Program-made: the position numbers and the translations under genes
Source: Perilla frutescens
Lineage: Eukaryota; Streptophyta; Magnoliopsida; Lamiales; Lamiaceae
NCBI GenBank assembly: GCA_026008535.1
Contig: BRKX01000002.1
Location: 60,013,170 to 60,077,169 of the forward strand
Direction of reading: 5' to 3'
DNA: 64,000 bases
Shown: in pieces, positions 11,972 to 23,763 of the stretch
Layout of the letters: every line of letters begins with the position of its first letter
Position numbering within the stretch: position 1 is the first letter of the stretch
Notes under the pieces: model-generated
The model's database searches: none
The model's input: only the letters and a program-made list of their open reading frames with translations
Told to the model about the DNA's origin: nothing

Positions 11972-13301
11972 ATCTTATCAATTTCTTTGATCTTCAAAAT
12001 CTCCAACAAGATTTCTTTTTTCCTCAGCTTCCTCAACGGGCTAATTGTGATTTTCTTATCAGATAGAATATCGTTTCCAAGAAACTTATCTATCTATGTT
12101 CAAATGGAATTGGAAGATCCATGGAAGAATCCTCCGAAAGGCGGTGGATCGATGGAAAATCTCATGGAAGAGAGAGCGTGTGAGAGAGAGAAAGGACATC
12201 AACTGGGAAAGAACATAGGATTGCCCTTTTTTTATTTAAGGTTTTATATTTTATTTTGATCCGGATCAGATAGGTCGGATAAAGATCCGTTTAACATAAG
12301 AAACCCGTTAGACGATCTCACGTGCCCTAATTTTAAAACAACCAATTCTCTCTCGTGCCCAAATTAATTTAATTTAAACCCGTTTTGAAAACCAACACTT
12401 TTTCTTTCTCGACTGGATGCTCACACTTCCCAACACTATTATTTCAATTTTCACAATCATGCAAATCCATTTCTCAATTTTTCGTTCCATTTTCTGAATT
12501 TTCTTAGAAAAGTATGTAGTTTCGAATTCAATATTTAAGGTTCGTTACGCCATTAAACATTAAATTAAGCAACCTCTATACATATGTATTGGTTCATAAC
12601 AACTTTGGTAGCACGAGTACAGCAAGAAAAATGGAAGAAACGAGCTGGTACAAGTGTTCTTGTAACATGATTTTTTTTCAGAAATTTACGATATAGAGAA
12701 TCGAACAAAGTCGGATAAGAGATCTGAGGCTGGATTGTTGTAGCCTGCAGCGTGGGGTTTAAAGATGTATAGAATTTGAGTGAATCACACGGTCAGATTG
12801 ACCAGAAATCGTGTCTCGAGAGGGCAGCGGCGTCTGGCGGTGGAATTGCAACTCTCGACTGCTTTAGCCTTCATTTTTCAACTTTCTTGGCAGCTAATCT
12901 CACGATTTCTTGTATATATGAAATCTACTTGATGATAGGAACATGAGGGTATAACTTTCGTGAATTTTGGATGTGATTTGGATGTCGAGAACGGCAGACG
13001 AAATGGAGCAGCTGCGAAGATGTCGAGAGGAAAAGGAAGGAAACTAATACTTCTGCTTCCATTTCTTATAACCCAACACGTATCATTAAGATGACACGTG
13101 TCTCTTCCAAAAATGAGCTAGGTGGGCTGGTGTGGAGTTGGGCTAATAGGCCCGACAGAATTTTTTTGGGATTGACTTGTTTTAATTAATTCAATCTTAG
13201 TCCACTATACTAGGTTGGACTCTAACTATAAAGTCATATTTCTCTAAAAAAATTGGTCTAAATCTATAAAGATCCAATTAATAATGTTCGAGGGTATTAC
13301 A

Positions 13302-14445
13302 ATTATGTTACACTCATCCTACTAAATTCAAAATTATTTTATATAATAAATTAGTTAATTTATTGTATTAATAAATTTGATTATTATTTGATTCAAATTT
13401 TTTAAATAAAAATAAATTGAACAATATATTTAATTAATAAATTTGATCATTATCTAATTCAAAATATTAAAATAAAATAAAAGTATTACTAAAGAAAAAT
13501 ATATTAAATAATATATTTCATCAATAAATTTGATTGTTACGTGGTTCAAAATTTCAAAATAAATAAGAATATTAGGTAAAAAATAAATTCAATAATATGT
13601 TTTATTAATAAAGTTGATTATTATGTGATTTAAAATTTTAAAATAAAATAAAATATAAGAAGCAAAAATAAATTCAACAATATATTTTATTCTTATAAAC
13701 TTTTTTATTATATGATTCAATATTTTAAAATAAAATTTAAAAATAATTAAAAATATAAGAAACGTCCAATTTTAAAATAATAAGTCAAATTCTTTCTAAA
13801 ATGAGTCAAGATTATAAGAGTAAATAAAAATTAATCAATGATTAAAATCTTAATTAGTTACTTACCAAATATTAAAATATTGCTTCAATTAAATATTATG
13901 ACCTGATATTATTACTCTAAATATTAATGTATTATGAACCCTTTAATTTCTAATTGCTATATTAATGTATTATGAACCCTTTAATTGTTCTAATTGCACT
14001 TTTGTTTTGAACTATTATTAGTAATGTTTCCCAAATCTGGCTAAAAATAGTCAATGATTTTCGGGGGAAGAAATCCCCCATTACAAGTTATAATTAATGA
14101 GGCTACCAAACATTATGTTTGTAAATTCAAATCACTTTCTAAATTAGAAATTCCCTTAAAGACCTTTATTTTCACCTGCTAAATTCAACGACATAACAAT
14201 GTAAGTTCGAGATATGATACTGGAAGTTTACCATGACGCATTAGTAATATAATACTCTCCCGTTTCAAAATAAATATCATTTTGAATAAATACACACCTA
14301 TTTATAAAATAATTAAATTATTTAATACATACAAATTTAATTTACTCTATTTTTAATAATAAATCAATAAGAAAATATTTGAATACATTAAATAAAAGTA
14401 AAATAAGAGGAAAGTCGTGACTTTATTTAGAATGACTAAAACTCA
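13302..14445. other. AT-rich intergenic DNA with diverged repeats
   Basis: No gene is seen. Segments near 13370-13700 repeat a loose motif (ATAAATTTGATTATTATGTGATTCAAAATTT-like, about 100-110 bp period), suggesting old tandem duplication. A 38 bp exact tandem duplication (ATATTAATGTATTATG...) lies at about 13921-13985. Near 14258 a Stowaway-like left end (ACTCTCCCGTTTCAAAATAA) appears without a matching right end. Confidence 0.6.
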
Positions 14446-15268
14446 GGGCATCCCCAATGCACTGGTAGCATTTCTAGTTGGCATTTAATTGTACCCAAAT
14501 GATAGATAACATTTGCATTGGGAGAAGTGGTAACATTTTATAAAATGTTACCGGGTAGCTTTAAAGCTACATGGTACAAATTAAAAATATTGATAGCCAA
14601 GACCAGTCTCTTTTATTAAAGTGAAGAACGCGCACTTATTAAAGTGAGAGAGAGAGAGAGAGAGAGAGAGGGGTACCACACACACATGCATGGGGAGGTC
14701 GAATGTTGGGGGACCCACGCCTGAAATGCTCCTCCTTCCATTTTCCTTCTTTTTTCAACATTTTTCTCTCGCCCTTTTCTTTTTATCTTTCATTTTTCAA
14801 TTGGTTTTTTTTCCAATCTTTTCGTCTGTTTCTTTTTCTGTTTTTTTCTAAATTAACTTTTGAAAAGTTTTTTTATTTAATTTGTTGCCCCCAAAATAAT
14901 TATATATATATATTAAATAATTGTTTTTTAGTTGTAATTTGATATATAAATAATTTGAAAATTTAATATATAATGAACATTATCATAAAAAATAAATTAA
15001 AAATTCAAATAAATTTACTAAAAAATAAATTAAATAATTAAAAAATATTATCACATTAAATTAAAATATATATCTTGAAAATTATAAATAAAATGTTTAT
15101 GAATTAAAAAGATATAAATAAAATAAGTGTTATAATAGTGGGACCCCAAAAAATAATAATTGTACCTGAATGCGTTGTGGATGTTTGGGTAGTAATTAAA
15201 TGAATATTGTAACTTTTGATGTGACAATAATTTGTACTTAAAAATTGAATATTGCACTAGAGATGCCC
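14446..15268. mobile_element. Non-autonomous DNA transposon with GGGCATC termini
   Basis: The left end is GGGCATCCCCAATGCA and the right end, reverse-complemented, is GGGCATCTCTAGTGCA, followed on both sides by similar AT-rich sequence. These are terminal inverted repeats of the kind seen in plant PIF/Harbinger or hAT MITEs. The 823 bp inside carry a (GA)n tract (about 14645-14670) and no transposase. Flanking target duplications are not clear, so the superfamily is uncertain. Confidence 0.55.
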
Positions 15269-16100
15269 TAAAGGGTTAAAGAACACTTATTCTGAAAAAT
15301 TGAGAATATAAATATCGTGAAAATAGATTAATTAAGAGCTGATTTTGAGTGCACCAAAGTGATCCTTCCCAAAAAAATAGGAAAATAATGGTAAAATATG
15401 GAGACCGCACTGTGTGTGGCCAGCACACGTCTTCCCTTTTTATTCCCTTTTTTATTGGTTTTTGGGATTTTTTTTATTATTTTTTTCAATTTTCCATTTT
15501 TTTTAGTTTTGTCCAAAATTTATATATCCTAAAATGGAATTAGTGAATCATAAAATCAAAGTGAATTAATTTATTTTTTTAAATAGATATACATATATAC
15601 TCTAAAATGAAATCATTAAATTATGAACTTAAAGTGAATTAATTTTATTTTTTGAAGTCCGGCAACACGCGCAATGCATTCGCCCGAAGCTAACGTGTGA
15701 GCTCGTGTGTTGTGCTCAGTGATTATTTTTTTGAAACAAATATAAAAACTAATTGAAAATACGAGATCCTAGATTTAAAATAAATATATACTCTAAAATG
15801 GAATTAGTGACTTTAAAATTAAAATAAATTAATTTATTTTTTTTGAACTTAGACAACTCGCGTAATGCACTAGTGTGTGGGCTCGTGCATTGCACTCGAT
15901 AATTTATTTTTTAAAAATAAATATAAACTTTAATTAAGAATAATAAACCATAATTAGAAATAAGAAACCATAATTTTGAAATAAATATGTGCCCTAATAT
16001 GGAATAAGTGAACGCTAAAATATTATATCATAATTGGGAATATGAAACTCTAATATACATGAATTAAACCATAATTCGGATGTTATAAACTTATATAATT
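15269..16100. repeat. Diverged tandem repeats with 'gcgcaatgcac' cores
   Basis: A unit of roughly 200-250 bp recurs: CTAAAATGGAATTAGTGA, then AAAGTGAATTAATTTATTTTT, then a GC-richer core (CGCGCAATGCATTC... / CGCGTAATGCACTAG...) with GAGCTCGTG or GGGCTCGTG, then GTGAT or ATAAT and a T-rich run. Copies begin near 15530, 15598 and 15790. A related family sits in RLK3 intron 1 (about 51770-52140). No coding sequence is seen. Confidence 0.6.
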
Positions 16101-16116
16101 AAAGTAGCATGGTGAT

Positions 16117-16417
16117 GTCCCTTTGGGGATGGCCTAGTGGTGGAGTGGTGTTATCTTGAGGCCAAAGGTCTCAAGTTCGATCCACTACCAATACCACTAG
16201 GTGTAAGCCTGTCACACGTGGCCTGCCAAGTGTGGTTTACCTCCCCCTGTGTTGCTCACACCTGGCCTGCCAAGTGTGGTTTACTTCTCCTCTGTAAGTT
16301 TGCAGACTATTACACAAGGCGCGAAGTTTATCCAGTTATAGACTATTACACAAGGGCGGAGTTTATCCAGTGTGCACCACGGTGGCGGCTGCGAGTTACC
16401 CTCAACATTAAAAAAAA
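16117..16417 (+). mobile_element. tRNA-derived SINE
   Basis: About 300 bp with an RNA polymerase III promoter: an A-box-like TGGCCTAGTGG at 16130-16140 and a B-box-like AAGTTCGATCC at 16173-16183, spaced as in a tRNA. It ends in an A-tail (about 16409-16419). A target duplication flanks it: AAAGTAGCAT at 16101-16110 and again at 16418-16427, with partial matching beyond. The body contains two tandem copies of GACTATTACACAAGG...GTTTATCCAGT. A diverged relative lies inverted in RLK3 intron 1. Confidence 0.85.
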
Positions 16418-16429
16418 AAGTAGCATTAT

Positions 16430-16778
16430 GATACTTTAAGAATACGTGTAATACTTTTTAGTGGAATGAAATATATTATTTTATGGCATCATTTTCTTCG
16501 AATCAGAATGGGTCAAGCTGACCAACCCCCACCTGACCCACTCGTATAATGGATGTATAAGCCTGATATTAGACCCCAAAGCATGAAGAGATAATTGACG
16601 ATTAATTAATGAAAAATTCTAAACGCAACCCCCGATTCTCTCTCCAGAACCTTTTAATACTATTAAAACATAAATATTAATGTGTTAGTCTTTTTTACCC
16701 TCGTGGCCCCGACACTTTAAAAACCTACAAGATAAAATCATTCATTTTAATCTATAGCCTTCAGCCAGTGCCGCCCCA

Positions 16779-16838
<60 letters not shown>

Positions 16839-17181
16839 ATTCCGGTCAAAAGTTAATTCCAAAATCCTCAAGCAAGACTGTATAAACAAAAGTTGATCAA
16901 CTAGTTGGAACGTCTTGTGGGAGGCCATGAAAAAAATTAAATTCTATTTTTAAATTCTAATTCCCCTGAATATCTGGATTTCTTTGCTCTTGGAATCAAT
17001 CGCATAATTTTCTATTCAATTTATTGATCATTGTTTCAAAAATAATATCACATTATGAAATCATATAAAAAATGAGAGATTACAGAATTGCATAAATGAT
17101 TCTCGATGACCAGTTACACATGCAATGCAACTGTTTGAAAGCCTTTATTATTTTCAATATACATACATACATACATACATA
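16430..17181. other. Intergenic DNA with (CT)n and (ACAT)n tracts
   Basis: No gene is seen. A long uninterrupted (TC)n tract spans about 16780-16835. An (ACAT)n tract lies at about 17158-17181 and is the insertion site of the next element. Confidence 0.7.
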
Positions 17182-18364
17182 CAATGGCGCGGAGCTAGGA
17201 ATATTGCTTAGGGGACTCAAATTCATAATGTAAAAATTTCATAAATAAAATGATACAAAATAAAACTAATACAAGTCTAATATTCGTAAAATTACATCTG
17301 AAAATAAAAATCTAAACAAGGCAAACCTAATAACATTTCTCTTATATTCTTCATATTCTAAAAAGCTAAACATGGCAACGTTTTAAAAAATTACATCGAC
17401 AACAACAAATCAATTCTTACAAACCTGATCCTCAGACCAATCATTTTAAACTTTTCCCAATTAAAATTCATCACATTGATTACCCGATGGAATTGTAACC
17501 GTACAACTAGAGAATAAGACGAGAAATAAAAAAAAGTCTCTTCTAACTTTACTTTCTCTACCAAATATATGAGTAATAAATCCCAGAAAAATCTATGCAA
17601 CATCTGATTATTCAAGTAAACTAGGAAAATAATATAATACAACATTCTGATGAATTAACAAGAAACAACAGAAGGCCATCTTCTTGTGTCCCTAGCAGAA
17701 CTCTTTATGGTGCAAACATTGCTAATTTTGTCTGAATAAGGGAAAACAAATCTCTTATAAAACTGGTCATCTGGTAATACACTGACTTCAGGAAGAGAAG
17801 ACCAATCTTTAATGAGACTCTTACTGCTAAACATAAAATGAACCAAGAATCTCAAAATTATCTATGCTCTGCAAACTGTACATTCAACTTGTAATTTGTA
17901 AATGTATACAACTGTGACAACAAATCAAACAACAAAAATGCATAATAGGTTCTACAATTAAATCAATTCAACAAAAAATAAATTATAAATGCCAATGTGA
18001 AGAATATTACCTTAAAAAATTTAAAATTTTGATTTTTGTAACCTCCACTACAAATCTTCAATGAACCCTAAAGTTTAAACATCAATACTAGGATGAAAGA
18101 ATTGAAGAAGAAAATGGGAGAGGAGATTGGAATCGGAATTCATGTGTTTTGGAAAATTAGGAATGAACTTATCGGCTGGAAATTGAATTGGTATTTTTTT
18201 GGGAAAATGGGGATAAAATTGTTGCAGGCCGTGAGTTAACTTGGAGAGAAGAGTAAGTTTTTAAATTTTTTTAATATTACATTAAATATTACTACTATAT
18301 TATTATTTTTTTAAATTCTAGGAGGACCCAGTGCCCCTGTGGACCCTATATAGCTACGCCCCTG
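17182..18364. mobile_element. hAT-like DNA transposon inserted in an (ACAT)n microsatellite
   Basis: The ends CAATGGCGCGGAGCTAG and (reverse complement of the right end) CAGGGGCGTAGCTATA are imperfect inverted repeats of the CAGGGGCG type found on hAT elements. Both flanks are CATACATA (17174-17181 and 18365-18372), an 8 bp duplication as hAT makes, although the flanking microsatellite weakens this evidence. Inside, two short minus-strand frames (about 17391-17645 and 17655-17855) have no recognisable domain. I see no transposase, so it is probably non-autonomous. Confidence 0.65.
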
Positions 18365-18412
18365 CATACATACATACATGCATACATACGTACGTACGCG
18401 CGCGCGCGCGCG

Positions 18413-18443
<31 letters not shown>
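18365..18443. repeat. Compound (ACAT)n-(ACGT)n-(CG)8-(CA)n-(TA)n repeat
   Basis: Seventy-nine bases of unbroken purine/pyrimidine alternation, including (CG)8 at 18397-18412 followed by CACACA and (TA)n. Such tracts favour Z-DNA and slippage. Confidence 0.9.
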
Positions 18444-18448
<5 letters not shown>

Positions 18449-20306
18449 TTGGGGCTATGCATCCTTATTTCATTTAATATTTCTAGGGGTTAAGTACTGG
18501 GGTCAAATGGTAGAAAAGAATAATAAGTTAATATTTACATTTTGATTATATTAGGCGCCGTGTAGAGAAAAACGGCGAGTCTTTAGAATTTCATTTAATT
18601 AATAGTGGATTATACTCATATTTGATTAACTAGTATAGAGACATAAATTGCACGTAATTTGTATAATTTTACTAAATAATAATAAAATATGTATAATGGA
18701 AAATTAAAAGGTATATTTAATTATAAAATATCAATTAGATATCTAATAATTTAGAATAAGATTATACTGAGCATATTAAAATAAATTATTTAATATAAAA
18801 ATGAAGATAAATAATTTATTTTTGTGTTAAATTTCATGTTGAATTGTCTACATTTCTAGGTACAAGTTCATAATATGTGAAATAAAACGTAATTTTTCAT
18901 AGACAAAAAGGAAAATCTTAAATTGATGGTCAATAATTTAGTCTTTATTGAAATAAAATGATTAGAGTTTGATTTAATGATTTCAAATTATTAAATTTAT
19001 TTTTTAAATTCTAACAATTAAAATAAAATAATCAAAAGTTACAGATCGAAAGGTCTTTTAACCAAAAAATAATAAACATAAGTGAAAGTTACATTTCCTT
19101 TCATTTTATCATGATGTTTATTATTTTTTCCATCTATAAATAAATCATTTTTTCTAAAATTTATCTACATTTGATTTAAGAAAGTACTAAAATAAAAATA
19201 ATAAACAAAATATTTAATATACAACATGCTCCTAATTTATTCTGTACTTATCTTCCAAAAAGTACAATAAATTTCTACGTTTTAATTAAATCATTATGTA
19301 TATCACTGTAAGAGCAGTATTAGATTGTCATAAAGTTAATAACTTCAACATAATTTTCTAAATTTTTCCATGAGAATTTAGTAATTTTCATAAACAAATT
19401 CTTACACAGATGTTTATCATGCATATGGTTGAAAAATATTTTTCAATTTGAAAATACACACTTGAAAAAAAACAAAATTTACAAACATATTTAGTTTCGA
19501 GAAAAAATCCAGAACATGAATCATGCCCACTCGAAATTCTAGCAGATGTTCAAGCATGATTTATGTATGTTATAAATTCTAGCAAAGTTTTTACTCGCTG
19601 GATATTGCAGATGCATTTCAATACTATTTTTTTTTTTGTAATTCCAACAAGAATATACTATAGAATTGTTTTAATGATTTTATTCAAATGTCAATCGTAT
19701 TTTGATTCCCACTGAATTCCTGTACCTTTTAAAACTTTCTCTTTAAAATCATGTATATCATATGCAATATATACATATAATTAATTCTTACACTTGATGT
19801 AATAATATTGTCTTCATTTGTAGTAATATATATATATATATATATATATTTGTATGTATATATATATAATTCAAAGGTACTACAATATTTTTCTTTGGAA
19901 TACTTTTATTTTTCATTCAATTAAATTGATCAAATATATCCAAAAATACTAATGCAATAATAGTTTATACAATAATACTTCTCATTTTTTATATTTTAAA
20001 TATATCACTACATATATATGTAAATGCAAAAATATATAAAATATAAATTATTTAAATAACTTATGAGTTATTTAAAATAATAAAAAAGTTAGCAACTATG
20101 TTTGTTCCGTTAAATAATATATCAAGTATAGAAGTTGAAGGACTAACGAAAAAAATTGTACAAAGTCCTACCCAAACAAAACATAAAAGTACATGGACCT
20201 GTGAAAGTTTATCGTCTAAGTAAAATTAATTATTTATCCGCATAAATCTAACTTAAATTGATATCAACAATAAAATTAATTAATATTTAGAAATATTAAT
20301 GTGTCT
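18444..20306. other. AT-rich intergenic DNA, no gene seen
   Basis: No coding frame, RNA gene or clear transposon end. (TA)n tracts occur near 19828-19870. Confidence 0.6.
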
Positions 20307-20314
20307 ATCATTAG

Positions 20315-20850
20315 TACGGTTGTGCAAACGGCCGGTTCGATCTAAGATCAGACAGATAAGGGAGGACCGAGTAGACTGAATGTATTTTTTTTCGGACAGA
20401 AGACCGATCGAATTTTTCGGCCGGTCTGACATAATTATTTGTTTTTTCCCTAAATTTCAATAAAATTAATTTATTAAATTCAATAAATTAATTAATTTAT
20501 ACTTTATATGATATGATTAATTAATTAATTAATTAATTATATCTTTTACTTATTCAGTCTTTCAAGTTTCAGTGTTTTACCCTTATTCAATCTATGACTC
20601 TATGTTTATTTAATAATTTATTATATTTTATATGATATAATTAATTATATATCTATTATCTAATATAGTAACATTAAATATGTATATATATATATATATT
20701 AAGTTATTAACAATATAATATTCTTATTGGATCGGTCAGTTCATTTTCATTTTTCAGAACCGGACCCACCGAAAAAAATATTTGGTTCTTTAAAATTGGG
20801 ACCGGACTCGGTCCATTTTTTTTTATTCGATCGGTCCTTGCACAGTTCTA
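20315..20850. mobile_element. hAT-type MITE
   Basis: The 536 bp element is flanked by a perfect 8 bp duplication ATCATTAG (20307-20314 and 20851-20858). The ends TACGGTTGTGCAAACGG and (reverse complement of the right end) TAGAACTGTGCAAGGACCG are inverted repeats. Sub-terminal segments rich in CCGGTTCG/CGGTCC also pair in inverse. There is no coding capacity. The 8 bp duplication and the TGTGCA-containing ends fit hAT. Confidence 0.85.
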
Positions 20851-20858
20851 ATCATTAG

Positions 20859-21554
20859 TGTATATTGATCATCAATATAGTGTAAAAGATAACATAAAAT
20901 TATTGTAAATGTAAAATTAAAGTTGATATATCCTCTTATAAATAATATTTAACTAATTATCTTTTTCACTGATCTATATATTTGAACATTAACCTCTATA
21001 TATGCTTTTGAAATTGTATCAAACCAAAAAAATTCTTAAGTTTGGGGGTTAATTAGTTTAATATAACGAACTATACACGAATATCCGTACAACACAAAAT
21101 TATCTTCCGATGGTCATGTTAGACTCGAATGCACCAAATTTCGAATTGATGATATAATTACACAAAAAGTAAGTTTGTGTCGTAGGGTATATCATTTTAA
21201 AGTTCACCTTGAGTATCGAAAGTCATGTATAGTTAATGATATTTAAACCAATTAACCCTACATTTTGTGAAGCATATTTTGACAAAATATGTAATTTTCA
21301 TAAAAATAGTTTTACGATTTGAACCACATGACATTAAATTACAACATAATTTTACAAATTAATAACTTAAAAAAAAAAACTCACCTTAATACAAATAAAT
21401 AATTTGCAAAAATACTATTTCATTAAATAAATTGTTATTAATACAAACACATAAGTCATATTTTTTTTGTTCACTAAAAAATTATACTCCGCTATTTGAA
21501 ATGAAATCATTACTATTTATAAATGCACATATTTTGCTATTTTTTATGGGAGTT
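20859..21554. other. AT-rich intergenic DNA, no gene seen
   Basis: No coding sequence or RNA gene is supported. Confidence 0.55.
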
Positions 21555-22022
21555 GTTAAATGCACCACCATTTTTACTCTTTGCACCATAAATTATTTTT
21601 CTATTTTTTATTAGTTATAAATTTACCGAAATACCCTTACTAATAAAAAAATATCATGTTCTGTTCGAAGTCGTATGTTCAAACATTCTATGTTCGAAGT
21701 TTTATGTTCAAACATGATGGATATGTTCAAAATCACGTGTTCGAACGGTACTTAAATAAAAATTTATGGAGTCCGTTAGAAAATGGATTTTCGAACACAC
21801 CATGTTTGTTCGAAAATTCAGTTTCGAAATGAGACTTATTTTAAAAATCATGCCTATTCGAAAATGGAATTTCGAACAAACATGGTGAGTTCGAAATTTC
21901 ATTTTCTAACCACTTTTGATTTTTTTTTTCTTTTTAAGTAAAGGAATTTAAGTAACTTCAAAATTATTTTCTTTTTTTTTTCTTTTGTGGTGTAAAGAGT
22001 AATTTTAGTGGTGCAAATGTAA
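21555..22022. mobile_element. Fold-back element with internal 55 bp hairpin
   Basis: The outer ends (AATGCACCACCATTTTTACT near 21558-21580 and its near reverse complement near 21988-22017) form inverted repeats. Inside, 21775-21830 and 21856-21910 are inverted copies (GTTAGAAAATGGATTTTCGAAC... against its complement) separated by about 25 bp, able to fold into a long hairpin. The interval 21665-21760 is packed with TTCGAAC/TTCAAAC words. No coding sequence. The exact outer ends and target duplication are not resolved. Confidence 0.65.
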
Positions 22023-22628
22023 ATTTCCATTTTTATATCTATCTTAGTTCACCAATATTCACATTATAGATTTCACATTATGTGAATTAATAATTTAAAA
22101 GTAGAAATTAAAATTGAAGTACGTTGAATAAATTATATGGATATATAATTTTCAAATAAATTATTATATTTGACCTATTTAGCAATTCGGCACGATTTTT
22201 AAAAATTTCAATAATATAACCCTTTTTTATTTATACGTTCAACATCCACAATATGAAAATTCAACATTCACAAATTGATGTCAAAATAAAATTAATTCCT
22301 CATATAAAAAAACCAAGATTTTTTTATATAAAAACATGGGCAAAATATTTACGGTTAATTCATTTCATATCTAATCGATATATGTGGAATGAATGATATT
22401 GATAAATTATCTATAATTTTATATTAAATTAGAATATATAAATGAACGGAATTCAAATATACACACAAATGACATCATTCGAAATCAATTATGTATTTTA
22501 ATATAATAGAGAGACAATAATAATATTTTAAAAGCTACCATGTATAATATTCAATGTAATCACCAATTTTGTCAAAATCTCATAAATGATTTCTGTTATT
22601 GTTAATAAAAAAAATATATGGACTTTTT
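22023..22628. other. AT-rich intergenic DNA, no gene seen
   Basis: No supported gene or element end. Confidence 0.55.
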
Positions 22629-22638
22629 TTTTTCTTAA

Positions 22639-23753
22639 GGGTAAATTGCCATAAAATACATAAACTTTGGGGCGTTTTTGTTTTTCACACGTTTTTATAA
22701 ATGTAGTTTTAATAACATGAACTTAGCCCTTATTTGATTTTTTATACGATTTTTGAATTTTGGCCAATTGAATCTGACGTGGCAGTCGGAAATGCCACGT
22801 GTATATCTACGTGGATATCAAATTATCTTAAAATACAAAAACTTTGGATTGATTCTGTGTAATACAGAAAATTCATCAATTATTACTGTAGAATTATTGT
22901 AGTAGACATTGTGAAATATTTTGAATTTTCTTAGTTCATGCAGTATATAAAATTTAGGTTCAAAAAAATTAAATAAAATAACTATCAGACCTTTTTAGTT
23001 CTCTATTTGAAGAAAAATTATAAAAATATGACTTAACCTAGTGTAATGGTATAAATAATTGAATTCCGGGTATCATCAAGTCATGAATAGTGGTCTATGA
23101 TGTATCATATGTGTTGATGAATAATATTACACAATCAATCAATTAAGTTAACAAATATATTGATCACGTGGAAACTACATATTAATTTTTCAAATATGTT
23201 TAATAACATCTTTTGATATAACTTTATATGTCAGATAATCTCAAATAATTTTATAATTGAACATTTCTATTTATATTAATTGTTGAACAAATTCTTAATT
23301 CGTCTATTTTATTATCCTTTAAACCTATTAATAATATAAATATGTAATAACTCCAATTTCTCCAAACGTTATAATGATAAATGTCACATCATACACATCC
23401 TAAAGTCATAGTATGATTTTTGTGCGTATTAAATGAATTACATAAGATAAAAAAGATCACAACTGTCAAATGATGTTGAATAAAATTTATATCTTATTCG
23501 ATAATTAGTTTTGGAAAATATAAAGTGAAGAAACAAAATCAACACAAAGTTTATGTATTTTAAGGCAAATGGTGTCCACGTAGATGTATACGTGGCAGTC
23601 TCCGGCTGTCACGTCAGATTTAACTTGCCAGAATATGAAAATCATGTCAAAAACCAAACAAGGGCTAAGTTCATGTTATTAAAACTACGTTTTTTAAAAC
23701 GTATGAAAAACTAAAAACACCACAAAGTTTATATGTTTTAAGGCAATTTACCA
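22639..23753. mobile_element. Non-autonomous MULE with long terminal inverted repeats
   Basis: The first and last roughly 215 bp are inverted copies of one another. The left begins GGGTAAATTGCCATAAAATAC and the right, reverse-complemented, begins TGGTAAATTGCCTTAAAACAT. Both continue with matching blocks such as TAATAACATGAACTTAGCCCT and ATCTACGTGGA. A 10 bp direct repeat TTTTTCTTAA flanks it (22629-22638 and 23754-23763), consistent with the 9-11 bp duplication of Mutator-like transposition. The 0.7 kb core has no recognisable coding sequence. Confidence 0.85.
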
Positions 23754-23763
23754 TTTTTCTTAA

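Larger units (their letters stand above)
10650..12328. mobile_element. Pack-MULE-like element carrying an mTERF fragment
   Basis: Flanked by a perfect 9 bp duplication AATTTTAAA (10641-10649 and 12329-12337), the length made by Mutator-like transposases. The ends form imperfect inverted repeats: GAGACCGTCTAACGGGT then TTAGACGGACC on the left, and the reverse complement GAGATCGTCTAACGGGT then TTAAACGGATC on the right. Inside are a block of tandem AGTATCATTAAC-type repeats and a fragment of an mTERF gene. There is no transposase, so it is non-autonomous. Capture of a host gene fragment between MULE ends is the definition of a Pack-MULE. Confidence 0.75.
9777..13301. mobile_element. Decayed LTR-type element (probable solo LTR) split by a MULE
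   Basis: The left end TGTAACACCCC and right end (reverse complement TGTAATACCCT) have the termini of plant Gypsy-type LTRs. The segment GGTTGAGTGCCAGAAAACACTCAGTG near 9825-9850 recurs in the intact solo LTR at 25800-28011, as do nearby ATGTGATCACAT words, so both belong to one family. Removing the nested MULE leaves about 1.8 kb, comparable to the 2.2 kb relative. The 5 bp flanks (ATATG and ATTAT) do not match cleanly, so the ends or the insertion history are uncertain. Confidence 0.55.

Noticed and set aside
14258..14440. A second Stowaway element
   Set aside because: Only the left-like end (CTCTCCCGTTTCAAAATAA) is seen; no matching right end or TA pair.
16137..16439. 100-codon plus-strand frame
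   Set aside because: It is the body of a tRNA-derived SINE, including its duplicated segments and poly(A); not a protein gene.
17391..17855. Two short minus-strand frames inside the hAT-like element
   Set aside because: No transposase motif or other domain could be recognised, and no splice model joins them convincingly.
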